Assembly: GCA_026182355.1 (NCBI GenBank)
Contig: JAPFBL010000104.1
Coordinates: 496,001-560,000, forward strand
From: Hermatobates lingyangjiaoensis
Lineage: Eukaryota; Arthropoda; Insecta; Hemiptera; Hermatobatidae
Direction of reading: 5' to 3'
Length of the DNA stretch: 64,000 nt
The stretch's first letter is position 1. Each line of letters begins with the position of its first letter. This document shows positions 22,725 through 33,287 of this stretch, one piece after another. Below the pieces are notes generated by a model, which saw only the letters and a program-made list of their open reading frames with translations, did no database searches and had not been told where the DNA came from. The translations under genes and the position numbers were made by a program.

Positions 22725-23990
22725 TATATGTACATATCACAAAAAGCAACAAAGAAAAATAAAAACTAGAAAATGTGCTCTGAGATCACTATGTCATCAG
22801 AGAGCAACTACAAATTAAATACAAAAGAGGTTACCACAAGGTTAAGGAAAATCATAAGGGAGTGTACCAGAGACAAATAATAGAAAGATATGAAGTTTCA
22901 GAAGAACAACAAAGAAAAACAAATATGGAAAATAGAAGAAAGAAAAAAATTAATAAACATGAATACAAACACAAGTAGAAAGTATGATTTCTACTGTATG
23001 TCCAACATATGTCTAACCACAGTCCCCAAAAGAATTCTGTACACATACCTTTCTTCCTTCGTTGCAGTTGTTCACAAGTTTTTTTATAACTTACCACTAA
23101 TTTTTTGCAGAAAATAGATAATATCTTTATACTAGAAAATAGATAAGATCTACTAAAAGTAATGGCTAATAAATTTCTTCCAACTAAAGGCTCTTTTTTG
23201 ATTTCACTACTTTTAGTAAATCATTCAAACATATTCCCTCTTTTTTTAAAAAAAAAAAAGATATTTCTATAATTTTACTAGTGGTCGTAATACAAACTTC
23301 TGAACAACTGAAACAATGAAAATGAAGAATATCTGTACAGGATTCCTTGTAGGAATTGTGGTTTGACATATATTAGACAAATAGGAAAAAACATGCAAAA
23401 AGCATTCAAAATATGCAATTGAATAAACGGTGTTTATTCGTGTAGAACAATATAATTGTGCTGTTATAAGGCAAAAAGAGTCGAGTACTTTGTTTCGGAA
23501 TATAAAGCATATTATCATTCAGTAAAATAGGAGGACGTCAAGGAAGTGACTTCTCTATCTTCAAATCTTGAAAGGAACATAGTTGAAAGTGCATTGATCA
23601 CAAATAATTCTGAAACTCCCATCAACAGCAGCCTTCTGTTTAAGTTGCATTAATTTTTAACTGACGGTATTGTTGAGAAAGTAGAACCTCTTGGTAATGT
23701 GCAATTGAATAATACAAACTCTAATCAAATAGATGGTTCTTCCTCTATAAGCTCAGGTTTCCTTTCTTTTGTACTTGAATATGTTTATCTCTTTTTCTTT
23801 ACTATATTTTCCATGTTTGTTTTTGTGATTGTTCTTCTAAAACTTTGTATCTTTTATTATTTGCCTCCATTATTTTACATTATACTTCTCTATAACCTTG
23901 TTGTCACCTCTTTTGTATTAATTTGTAGTAGCTCTCTAAAGATATAGTGTGAAAGTTCTCAGAGCACATTTTTCTTGTTATTACTTTTCC
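22725..23990 (+). mobile_element. Degenerate PLE (family B) with inverted pseudo-LTR
   Basis: The left arm (about 22725-22995) is an inverted copy of the right arm (about 23750-23990). Between them, the plus strand encodes a decayed GIY-YIG end: YRIPCRNCGLTYI (about 23335-23375), then NLERNIVESALI (about 23565-23605) and LLFKLH, which match the C-terminus of the family-B copy at 44320. Stops and frameshifts are frequent. The right arm ends with CTCTAAAGA...GTGAAAG...CTCAGAGCAC and the left arm with its better preserved complement CTCTGATGA, a hammerhead-like core. ORFs called in 22852-23118 lie in the inverted arm and are not genes. Confidence 0.7.
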
Positions 23991-23999
23991 TTCTAGTTT

Positions 24000-24850
24000 A
24001 TTGTTTCAATAATTTTCATCACGTGTTTAATTGTGATTATATCTATATATATGTTGAGGAAGATAGAGAAAAGTACTTTTTTAAGTTATATAGTAGAAGT
24101 TTTCAGGAAATAGAAGATGTTTACAGGTGCGTAGGTAATCAACATCCAGAAGTTCATACCAAAAAGTTATATTGAAGAACCTGATAAGTTGTGAACTCGT
24201 TCCAAACATCATAAATATTCCATCTTATAAAAATACTTCTCCTCGTATGAAAGTTTATCATTGTTTGCACCCCGTCGCATCAACCAAATGGCTTCTTCAT
24301 ATGGCCCATCCCCCAAGTTACTAACGGATTTTTTTTCCTTCAGTATCTTCCTGTTTCAGTTTCAAATCAACTGTTTATATTATTGAAATTAAATTGCATT
24401 ACAGGTATATTTCTTTAGTGGATATTTTGTATGATTGTCCGTAACATAAAACTTATTAACTCATTAACTAAATTACAATTATTATTTTTTTCAAATAGAA
24501 AAAAATGATAGTAGTGAACTAAAAAATTAAGCTATACACAATTGAACAATAAGTTATTGATATAAAAATAAGTATATACCCAGTATACAAATTGATATAC
24601 CCAGTATACAAATAAGAAAAAGCTCTTATTTGTCCCCTGCAAGGTAGATCTGCTCCTGGGCTTAACCACATTCGTTAATGACTATTTTTTAGAACTATAA
24701 TTAAATGTTTTTATTAACTTATTAATTTTCCTTAGAGTTCGTTTTTTATTAAGTTTTCCTTTACAAGATATTTTTCCTCACTTATCTCTATTTATTATTA
24801 TTTATATCATATATACATCTATATTACATATACAAAATAAAATTTTATTT
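24000..24850. other. AT-rich non-coding stretch
   Basis: One short direct repeat (ATATACCCAGTATACAAAT, twice near 24574-24612). Nothing else recognised. Confidence 0.4.
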
Positions 24851-24854
24851 ACCA

Positions 24855-25045
24855 GGATTCCGTCTGTTCTATAGGTTCAACATAAATTCTTGATACTGAC
24901 GTTTCAGTTTTTCTTTAAAACCTTTTTCATAAACAGAAATTTTACATTTCTGCCTATGAAAAATGTTTTAAATAAAAACGAAATGGTCGGCATTGGGAGA
25001 TTAATTTGAACCTGAAGAACGGACTGAGTTCTGATAAATTTTATG
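24855..25045. mobile_element. Inverted pair of PLE termini (family C)
   Basis: The left part (about 24858-24950, minus) and right part (about 24950-25045, plus) are approximate reverse complements. The plus half reads CCTATGAAAAATGTTTTAAATAAAAAC-GAAATGG..., and the minus half has the ACGTTTCAG form. Related to 42580-43040 and 11690-12000. No coding part. Confidence 0.65.
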
Positions 25046-25074
25046 TTATTTTGTTTTACTTCACGGCCCATACT

Positions 25075-25300
25075 TTTATATATATATATATATATATATA
25101 AATATGATTGACCCTAGCTTTGGTTACTAGTCGTAGCGTCTAAACGTGCTTGGTCTCCCTTTCTCTTTTCTCCTAAAGACGGATTACCCGAAAATTTGAG
25201 TCTGTAAGTGTGTTTCTTTTACTTTCTGTGCTACCTATCTTCAATTTTGAACTATTATTGTGTCCAGTTTAGATCGTCTTTCCGTTTATCAAGTGAATAT
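25075..25300 (+). mobile_element. PLE 3'-end-like fragment (family E) between TA tracts
   Basis: A TA tract (25078-25100), then a segment with CTCCTAAAGACGG...CCCGAAAA and GAGTCTGTAAGTGTG, then a short TA tract near 25293. It parallels 1380-1560 and 45000-45235. CTAAAGA has lost the G of the core. Confidence 0.45.
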
Positions 25301-26220
25301 ATATATATGATTGGATATTTCGACCAAATTGTTTTTGCTTTTCTTCTTTGGATCTTAATGTTTCCGGCTCTAACAAAGCCATCCACTCAGTGAGGCGCCA
25401 ATCATATTCGAGATCCGGACCTCTCATGCAGAATTCAATATATATAAACTAAATCACAGAAATAAAAACTCGTTCAGTTTAAAGATGTGTCACATTAAAC
25501 TACATGACTCTGTAATCAAGGAAATTACTTTATTACAGAGAGTGTAGGGGAACTGTCGTCACTAATACACTTCTTAGTAAAAGATGCATTTAAATGATAC
25601 GTCAATTAATACCACTTATATTTCTATAAAACCATAATGTAAATTAAATCAGTTTTATATGAACTATAAAACTATATGAAAATTAAAAACATGATAAATA
25701 TTTTCATTCCAATAAATATTTTCATTACATGCTTGATAATGGTAAACATTGTATTTAGTCAATGCAGTAATTGAACTTCACTGGGAAACAACCAAGTACA
25801 ATATGAAAAGCAAATAAAGATATCCCATCCATTTACTAAATTGATTTCGACAATATATTTCTCACTCTGAAAATAATAAACATATAACGAAAATAATATT
25901 CTCTCTTACCTCATTCACAGTCACTATAAAGTAGTAGATATTTTATTACTGAATCACCACCTCTATTGTGAGAGACGAGTGCTATTGATTACTCTATAAA
26001 TTGTTTTCAGCACTTTAGCCAAAAAATGAAGTTTTAAAGTCTAGAAAAACATATTACATAAAAATATATATTTATTTTAATGCCAGAAGATTTCAATACC
26101 ATTTCAAATCTTTTAGATCTCCGCCGTCCTAGCTTCTAGAGCATTTTTTATAACCACTCCAGGTTGTTACATCCTTCTCATTCTCTCTCTCTTCATCACC
26201 CTCTCTCAATCATTTTTTCA
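25300..26220. other. AT-rich non-coding stretch
   Basis: Nothing recognised apart from short AT repeats. Confidence 0.4.
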
Positions 26221-26221
26221 T

Positions 26222-26237
26222 TACTATATATATTATA

Positions 26238-26280
<43 letters not shown>
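26222..26280. repeat. (TA)n microsatellite
   Basis: Imperfect TA run of about 58 bp forming the left flank of the PLE fragment that follows. Confidence 0.95.
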
Positions 26281-26282
<2 letters not shown>

Positions 26283-26399
26283 TATCACTTATTTGTGAAT
26301 TTATAACAGGATTCAAATCTTTAATATAAATTACAAATATATTACAAAAATAGAAAAACTCAAAACCTCATATTAAGAAACCGTCATGGAAAAGCTGTA

Positions 26400-26707
26400 C
26401 CAGACTTGCAGAAGGGCCACTGCAATATACATGCAATACAGGGGACTGCGCAACCCTGCACTCAAATTATTATATTGCGATGATAACTACTAAGCTTTCA
26501 AGATGATTGAGCATGCATTTAGTGAATGGGGCCCCAAAGAACCATGCAAGAGAAGCCCATAGTATGGCTTTAACACGGAAGATCTTAGAAGAAGGAACAA
26601 ATATTTTGCAGATGAACAGTGATATTAATAGATTAAAAATAATTGAAGAACTCTATATTAAAGATTTGTATCCTGTTATAAATCTTTATAATTATATGCA
26701 CAAATAA
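26400..26707 (+). pseudogene. PLE GIY-YIG endonuclease remnant (Cys-containing type, family C)
   Basis: The plus strand reads YTCNTGDCATLHSNYYI, then LSR-stop-LSMHLVNGAPKNH and RKILEEGTNIL...RLKIIEELYIKDLYPVINL. This is the C-terminal GIY-YIG region of the PLE type with a C....C insert between GIY and YIG, as at 43275-43499. One in-frame TGA (a CGA to TGA change) interrupts it and the YIG is YIA. The reverse transcriptase is missing. It lies between TA tracts (26222-26280 and 26716-26770). Confidence 0.75.
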
Positions 26708-26715
26708 GTGAATAT

Positions 26716-26733
26716 GCAATATATATATATATT

Positions 26734-26770
<37 letters not shown>
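26716..26770. repeat. (TA)n microsatellite
   Basis: TA run shared as a flank by the PLE fragment before it (plus strand) and the one after it (minus strand). Confidence 0.95.
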
Positions 26771-26774
<4 letters not shown>

Positions 26775-26775
<1 letters not shown>

Positions 26776-27780
26776 GAATTTAAAAATGAACACATAGAAA
26801 GGAAACCACTGAACTCACTACTATATTTCGATTCCTCGTCTTCAGGAAAAGATAGTAATCGCTCAAAGGCTGATAACGACTGACTTGGCGTTCGAACTGA
26901 AGCACTCAAACAGTGTAGCCAACTTTCGGAGGAAAGGTAGACAGGGAAGATAAAGAGATAAAAGCCAAATAAAAATTAAAAAATGAAAACATTTAACTAA
27001 AATAAAATTAAAAGCTGATAACAAATTTAAAAAAAAAAAAAAAAAAAAAAATCAACGATTGAGGTTAAGCCCAGGAGCCGATCTACCGCCCAGAAGACTA
27101 ATAAGTGCTTCTTCTGAAGCTCTCAGAGTAACTTTCGAATTAGTCTGATCAATCTGCCTCAGGACCTGTACACGGAAACAGTCATTAAAGCTGAGTCCGT
27201 GAGAACTGGCATGAGTAGCAACGGGAAGTTCACTGCGTTTGCCAACGGATGACCTGTGATTATTCATACGCAGGCTTAGCTTGGTGGAAGCCAATATACC
27301 CACATAACTAACATGAATCACACTGTGGTGCAATTCTCAAACGGGTAAACGCAGTTACCAGAGATACAAGAGGTCTTGTGAGAGACTAAGGTAGGTGCTG
27401 TTTATCTATGGAACCAGAGAGTAAAGGAAGGCCAACAGGATTGATGACCTAGGACAAGTAAGACATCCACGACGTCACATTGAACTATACCACCAGCAGT
27501 TTTTAGAGGCTTTGGAGAAAGAAGATTGTGGATGACAGATAGATTGAAGATTAGCAGGTTCTGCGATAGGCCAAATGGAAGGTGGCTCACATAAAGACTT
27601 GAAGAAGTACAGGAGGAAGAAGAAAGTATAGGGTAAAAACTCCTCTGTACAATTTTCTGCCACCAGTCTATGAAGCACCAGGGAAACTTAACTGGTTGAT
27701 GAGGAAATTTTTAGAGTCACTGCGATCCCTTCCTAGGACCTGAATTCATGTAACGTCTGCAGGGACATATTACGGTTGTT
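26775..27780 (-). mobile_element. Minus-strand PLE remnant with GIY-YIG end and hammerhead-like 3' end
   Basis: On the minus strand 27333-27052 encodes YVGILASTKLSLRMNNHRSS, then LPVATHASSHGLSF and FRVQVL, a decayed GIY-YIG nuclease of a further PLE type (usual form YIG.T...LR.RMNNHRS...PVA.H). Catalytic Gly/Tyr spacing is degraded. Upstream sequence to about 27780 gives broken frames. Downstream, 26845-26826 reads CTGAAGA-CGAGGAATC-GAAATATA, a hammerhead-like core. The A-run at 27030-27050 is on the plus strand and so is not a tail of this element. Confidence 0.65.
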
Positions 27781-27784
27781 AATG

Positions 27785-28138
27785 ATATATTAGAAGGATA
27801 TCTCGGTCAATATAATTTATTTATCAATAAATCTATTTGGAAATGGAACGATCTCATTTATTCATGACAAAACAAACTCTTTATGCGACGGCGTATGGAA
27901 AACTTAGATCTCGGGATAGCTTTTTATTACTGAGATGAAACTATTGAAATAAGGACTGCGGCAATTAGTAGCAAATATTGATATGACAGATGATAGAAAG
28001 ATGATTCCATCTAGGTGACTGCATCCAAAAATGTAATAAGGTTATTGGACACTTGAGAGATAAAGGAAAATAGATGAGAGAAGGAATTAAATACAGTAAG
28101 GAACTGATCTAATTATGATTTACCGAAATGGGGCCATG
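27785..28138. other. Non-coding stretch
   Basis: Nothing recognised. Confidence 0.4.
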
Positions 28139-28154
28139 GAAATATATATATATG

Positions 28155-28185
<31 letters not shown>

Positions 28186-28187
<2 letters not shown>

Positions 28188-28302
28188 AGTTAGCTTCAGC
28201 TACTCAAAGGGACTACTTCTACCCGATGACGACGACTGTCGAAATATCGTTGTGAGTCTTTTGTGTGTATCTTTATTTGTTTTTTCTCTTTCATGTGTTA
28301 AC
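28186..28302 (+). mobile_element. Short hammerhead-bearing insert inside (TA)n
   Basis: About 117 bp of non-TA sequence sits between two TA tracts (28141-28185 and 28303-28347). It has CCGATGA (28223-28229, one change from CTGATGA), a GAC.../GTC hairpin, and GAAATATC (28241-28248), with ATAT as the palindromic helix III. No ORF. It resembles the family-E ends at 17235 and 45147. Confidence 0.55.
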
Positions 28303-28311
28303 TATATATAT

Positions 28312-28347
<36 letters not shown>
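28303..28347. repeat. (TA)n microsatellite
   Basis: TA run forming the right flank of the short insert just before it; its left counterpart is 28141-28185. Confidence 0.9.
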
Positions 28348-28419
28348 ATTCGTTTAAATTATGACCAATAGGAGAGTAGAATTTATAGGACCATTCGTGC
28401 GGTCCGCGTCATTCCCCCG

Positions 28420-28675
28420 ATGGGCATAGAAGTTGCACAGTCCCTCTGTGAAATAAGATTATTGGCTGAAACACGAGCCTCACTTTGCAGTGAACTCCTG
28501 TCCCCTTTCTATTTTTGATTTTTGTGGTGGTTGGGTGTTAGTTTTTGTCTATTTTCTGCTGCGGGCATTGGATTTATTTTAATTGATACTCTCATTTGTC
28601 TTCTATGAAAAGCAGCCTTTGTCTTCATGTCAACGGGGGTAGATCTAGAGGGACTGTGCAACCTCTACCCCCGTA
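28420..28675. repeat. Fold-back sequence with 16-nt perfect inverted word
   Basis: GTTGCACAGTCCCTCT (28432-28447) has its exact reverse complement at 28647-28662. The second copy lies in the loop of another hairpin, whose arms are ACGGGGGTAGA (28633-28643) and TCTACCCCCGT (28663-28673). No coding sequence. Likely a small mobile-element relic. Confidence 0.6.
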
Positions 28676-28679
28676 GTTT

Positions 28680-29150
28680 ATTACCATATATGCTTGGTTT
28701 AGACTTAACGTTCCCCAGAAAATGTTGTTCAATCGCTTAGTGTCTTCGTAACTCCAGTGATTCTCAGTCTTGATCAACTTTTACAATGAGATAAACCTAA
28801 CTAAACTAAGTATAATTTTACAACCCTTACCTATCCATGAATTCACTAATCCCTGTCAAATGCTGCCTATGGTTTTATTGTTTGAACGATCCTATCCTCT
28901 GAGGATCAGAAAAAATCATCCAGCTTATACATAATAGTATTAATGAGTGTGATCAATAAAGTGATATATTTCATTCTTATGTGAATCAAATATGTGATAA
29001 TTGCATCTATATCCAGTAAATCAGTGCTTGTGAAAAATATGCCAAACAACCGGTTTTAAATCGTCACTGTAACAATATATTTTATATAAATGGAATAATT
29101 ATCAACTTAAGGACCAAGCCGAGTTAGTATGAGTAGGATTGAAGAGACTT
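28680..29150. other. Non-coding, presumably intronic
   Basis: Lies downstream of the splice donor of the Ig exon on the minus strand, so it is probably intron. Nothing else recognised. Confidence 0.35.
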
Positions 29151-29152
29151 AC

Positions 29153-29353
29153 CAAGAATTTCGACTGTGTGTATTTGATGGCGGTTGTCACCGTCGCCAA
29201 TCTCGCAGATATAATCACCAGCATCCTGAGGCATCACTCCGCTTACCTCCAGGTTAAAGCCATCCACAAGCCGAAACCTGTCGTCCCTGGTCACCATCAG
29301 CTTGTCAGCTGTGAGCACCGAAGTGCCTCGTCGCCACAGCATCACGTAGTTAC
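29153..29353 (-). CDS. Immunoglobulin-domain exon, klingon/lachesin-like cell adhesion protein
   Basis: Minus-strand exon of 201 bp encoding the second half of an Ig (I-set/V-like) domain: strand-C Trp in YVMLWRRG, then VTRDDRFRLVDGFNLEV, then the hallmark DAGDYICEIG with the second disulfide Cys, ending HTVEIL. The pattern W-x-RG...LT...RFRLV.GFNL.....DAGDYIC is closest, by memory, to klingon/lachesin-type neuronal adhesion proteins of arthropods. The acceptor is TTGCAG before 29353 and the donor is GTAAGT from 29152 downward. The exon starts and ends in phase 1, as expected for Ig modules. The first half of the domain (with the first Cys) must be on an upstream exon at higher coordinates that I could not locate, so introns are long. 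The protein would be extracellular and membrane- or GPI-anchored. Open-frame residues outside the splice sites are not coding. Confidence 0.8.
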
Positions 29354-29359
29354 CTGCAA

Positions 29360-30025
29360 CATCATATTGAAAATTATTATAGGATATAAAAATACATAAT
29401 AGATATATGACTTTATTAATTCTTTTCGAGTGACAAAGATACTTCATTATCGAATAAAAATTATTTTTGTTTAACAATGATCATGAATACATCGGTTCCT
29501 ATTGTATCATCCAAGTCAAGCAATTTTAGAGGCGGTTAACGCTTGAATGAATGACTTCTTGCGCGGTTAACACCCTCTGTATATGGCTGTCACAAGACAA
29601 AACCAGAAATAAACCACATCTTCATTCTTGAATACGTATAAAACGTAAACCTTATATCTGTAGTTTTTAGTTAAAAAATAATTGCTTTCTTCTTAAAGCA
29701 TTAATTTGCTTTTGTCTTATATAAACTAGCTTGTCTTTTGATTATCCTTCCCATATATCTATCATTATTCAATGATCAATAAAAATTTCTATTTAAAAGC
29801 ATACAGTAGAAGGAGATTACGAATTCCAAATACAAGCAAACATGACTGTGTTGACAAAGAAACAGCTGCCAAAAGATTGGGAAATTATTTAAAATGCTAG
29901 GTATAAATAAATCAATAATTAATAACGAAAAATGAAGAGAAGTTATTTTTAATTCATTTATTAAAGGACAAAGCAACAAAATTTATATCTGCATATTTGG
30001 AAGGATATATGAATAGCTATCCAGA
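29360..30025. other. Non-coding, presumably intronic
   Basis: Upstream of the Ig exon on the minus strand. Nothing recognised. Confidence 0.35.
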
Positions 30026-30292
30026 AGAAGAACTCTTGATATGGGGATGATAAACCTAAAGGAGAACACTTGACATGGAAAAAATATATCATAAAGGACA
30101 ATACCTGCTATCAGGAAAATCTGACATAAAGAAGAACACTTGATATGGAAAAGATATAATGTAGAGAAGAAAATTGATATGATGAAGATTTATTTCATAT
30201 CAAATGGGAATACTTGACATAATAAAGGCATAACCTAAAGTAGAACGCTAGCTATGGGGAAGATATAACCTAAAGCAGGACACTAAATGTTC
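30026..30292. repeat. Degenerate minisatellite, unit about 35 bp, 7-8 copies
   Basis: Successive units follow the pattern AGAACACTTGATATGG-AAAGATATAACCTAAAG with many substitutions: starts near 30028, 30062, 30097, 30132, 30168, 30203, 30240 and a partial one near 30276. No ORF. The divergence between units suggests an old array. Confidence 0.8.
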
Positions 30293-30294
30293 GG

Positions 30295-31250
30295 ATGTGT
30301 TATTTTTCCATGAAAAAAATTAATATGAGGAATAAATTATTTAATTTTCAACTTCGAGTAATGACCCCACAGAAACTGATTGGACAAGTAATCAATTAAA
30401 GTATCAATAATTGATGAAGTACAGGAATTCTGAATGCACTAAAATAGTTTTTTTTTTCAATTTTCCTAATTTCTTCAGGTTGACAGATCAGTCAAAGAAA
30501 ACTTTTACTATTGACAGTTGATTTATCTTTTGAAAAGTTTGTTCAAATAAAGTTAAAATGATGACTTACTGACTCAAGATGGCAACAAAAATAGTACTTA
30601 AAGATTTATTAGAATATGATGAATTAAGATTTACCTGTAGGTTTATGAATTCAGACATCTTTAATTACCTGTCACCTCAAATCAAGGAATCATGAGAACC
30701 TCAAAACTAGTGTTCTAAATCCATGCCTACTGGGAAAGACAGCAATTTTGTAATCTTCATTTGTCAGATATAAAATAGAAGGATATGACAAATTTGATAA
30801 AAAAAGTAGAAATGATGTAAGTGAAGAAAAAGATATTTAATAAATTAAATTACAAAACTCTAGAGAGAAATGTATTAATAATTAACCCAAACACTAGAAC
30901 TTTGAATCAATTTTATAACGATTTAATAAATTTCACTATTTCATTGAAAATGATGGTTCATGCGAAGCAGTGCATTCAATATTACGAAATCGAATTGAAT
31001 TCATAGTAGTGCAACTCATTCTGTATTGAAATTGAATCATATGGAATTGGTTCATAGAAGCCAGTATAAAGAAAGATAGCTATGTCGAGTAAATTGTACA
31101 AATTTTAGCTTAGAATAGCTGGTTAAGAATATTTTCTTGAAATATATAAGTAAGTAAATAGGTTGTTCCTGGTACCAAACATCTAAACATTTCTAAGGTA
31201 GTGCATTCAGTTATTATGTGGTACGAGTATTTTACACATTGAAGGGTAAA
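30295..31250. other. Non-coding stretch
   Basis: Nothing recognised. Confidence 0.4.
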
Positions 31251-31254
31251 AAAG

Positions 31255-31480
31255 TTAATATCCACAAAAAATTGTCTCCACAAATAGTAGTTTAATAATA
31301 CAACCAACTCGTTTCAAACTCGTATTGTTCTTCTTCAGGCAATAACTAAAAAAATATAATGACATCAAAGAGTTATTTAGCATAAAGTAAATGTTGTACC
31401 ATTTACACGAAGAAGAAGAACACAACGTGTTGAAACGCATTGTTTATATTATTAAATTACAATACGTGGAGACTAATTTA
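31255..31480. mobile_element. Inverted pair of PLE termini (family D)
   Basis: The left copy on the minus strand (31350-31255) reads CTGAAGA-AGAACAATACGAGTTT-GAAACGAG. The right copy on the plus strand (31405-31480) reads CGAAGAAGAAGAACACAACGTGTTGAAACGC. Both continue with similar TATTATTAAAxTAC...GTGGAGAC ends. A third remnant is at 31790-31850 on the minus strand (GTGTTCGAAACGAG). All relate to the palindrome at 32158-32447. No coding part. Confidence 0.6.
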
Positions 31481-32150
31481 TTATATTTTTTACTCTAAAA
31501 ATCTAAACTTTTCACTGTATAAAACAGATTGTTACAAATTGACAAAACTAATGGGAAATTCTTAGAAGAAGAATATTATAATTGCTGCAATTGGAAAGAT
31601 GTATAGCAGTTTTGAATTTTTTCTGAAGAGTTATCTTACTCGTATAACCTACTGTGGTTATGGTTTTATTTAATTTAAAAATTAAATTAAATAAAATTTA
31701 TTTACTACATATAGGTTGTAAACAACGCAACAGTGAGTTATGTAAATTAATAGGAAATTTAAGATAATTAATCTAAAAGCAATACTTCTATGCAGAATAA
31801 CAATAACTCGTTTCGAACACATAATGTTCTGTAGGTTACATCTGCTGCTTGGGTAACTGGGAAGAAGCAGAGGTGGAGAGGGAATTTCCAACACTAAACG
31901 AGTTCTCATCACAATATAAGTAACCGCCGATGTTTTTGTGCTCTTGAGAGTGAGGAGATACTAGTAATAGCTATAACAGTAGTTCAATTTCTGTATATTT
32001 TAAATTAATTAATTATTGCAGTTTCATATACATTAATCTAGATAATCAGTTTTACTATATTTTCAATTTCACGAGATATTATTATTTTAATGTTCGAATT
32101 ACGAATTTGTTTATGTAATATTCACTAGAGTCAGCTGAGTTAAGCTGACT
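31480..32150. other. AT-rich non-coding stretch
   Basis: Apart from the family-D remnant near 31790-31850, nothing recognised. Confidence 0.35.
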
Positions 32151-32157
32151 CTTGAAC

Positions 32158-32447
32158 ACTCTGACATAAAATGGATAAAGAAACAAAAGTCTCCACACAA
32201 ATTAAGTTTTATTCAACAACAACGCGTTACGAACACTTCATCATCAGGAAGACACCAAGGATGTGGCGCTGAAGGGTTGGTCCAGTGAAAACAACTAGTA
32301 GGAAATGTTTTCACTGGACCAACTCTTCAGCACCACATCCTTGGTGTCTTCCTGATGATGAACACAAAATGTTCGAAACGCGTTGTTGTTGTTGAATAAA
32401 ACTCAATTTGTGTGGAGACTTTTGTTTGTTTATCCATTTTACCTCAG
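32158..32447. repeat. Near-perfect palindrome made of two family-D PLE ends
   Basis: Arms 32158-32293 and 32307-32447 are reverse complements over about 135-140 bp with few differences, joined by a 13-nt loop. The right arm holds a complete hammerhead-like core on the plus strand: CTGATGA (32352-32358), GAACA/TGTTC hairpin, GAAA (32375-32378) and palindromic ACGCGT (32378-32383). The left arm has the same on the minus strand with a damaged GAAA. There is no ORF. Confidence 0.85.
32352..32385 (+). ncRNA. Hammerhead-ribozyme-like motif (family D)
   Basis: CTGATGA, one spacer base, a 5-bp hairpin (GAACA...TGTTC), GAAA, then ACGCGT as a self-complementary helix III and T32384 at the cleavage position. 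Helix I complementarity is poor (one pair), which lowers confidence in activity. Confidence 0.45.
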
Positions 32448-32449
32448 AT

Positions 32450-33285
32450 TGAGTAAATACCACACAATGATTCGACCTGAAAAAGAATGTAAACTAAAGA
32501 AGAAATATTTGTTGTTTTTCGAGAAATATCGTTCGAGTGGACAATAATTTCTCTATGATATATTAACTCTAATAATAATTTTAACCCTATGATAATTGAG
32601 ACTTTGACAATATATAATATATCCTTCTGGACTTTTACTTCTATCCAAAATATTGACGAATAATCATTACCAAATTCTAGTATATGATATATTTTTCTGT
32701 TACGATATATATACCATATATATAAGAAAAATATTTAACGCACGCTAAACACATGTTTACCCACATATCCAATTAGTTTTCTGCTTGAACTACAATTAAC
32801 GCTTCTGTTATGATGTAACAGAAAGTTATGATATAACTTCGGAATAATTTCATATACAGCAGCCTTGCATTAATTTAATTTAACATATTCCTCAACTGAA
32901 ATGTTTCAGAAACTAAAATAAAACAAACTGTTTATTTCCGATATTTACAGTCAACAGAGTTGAACAATTTTCATGAACTAAAATTGTCATGTATTCTGAA
33001 CCTGTAGAAGCCAGTTATTGATTTCTTTATTTCTTTCTTTGGTATTGAGAATGTCAAACCTTTACCAGAGAACTGTTAACATCCATATTTAATCAAACAA
33101 AAACTACGACTGTAATCTTGATCTTGTTATTTAGTCTTTTTTAAGCCTTTAAGTATCCTTGCTCTTAATTGTTAATATTTTTGTATGCATTTAAGACAAT
33201 GTCAACTACTAAATATTAAATACATTATCATCAAATATTCTTTCTAGATACAGGTTGTAAACAGCGTAACAGAATGACCAATATG
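32450..33285. other. AT-rich non-coding stretch
   Basis: Nothing recognised. Confidence 0.4.
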
Positions 33286-33287
33286 TC

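Noticed and set aside
22852..23518. Overlapping 60-83 codon ORFs as genes
   Set aside because: They lie in, or antisense to, the inverted arm and decayed endonuclease of a PLE.
27030..27050. Poly-A tail of a retroelement
   Set aside because: The A-run is on the plus strand while the adjacent PLE coding remnant is on the minus strand, so it is not its tail; no other element ends there.
29139..29399. 86-codon plus ORF over the Ig exon
   Set aside because: Antisense shadow of the minus-strand Ig exon, which has the domain signature and splice sites.
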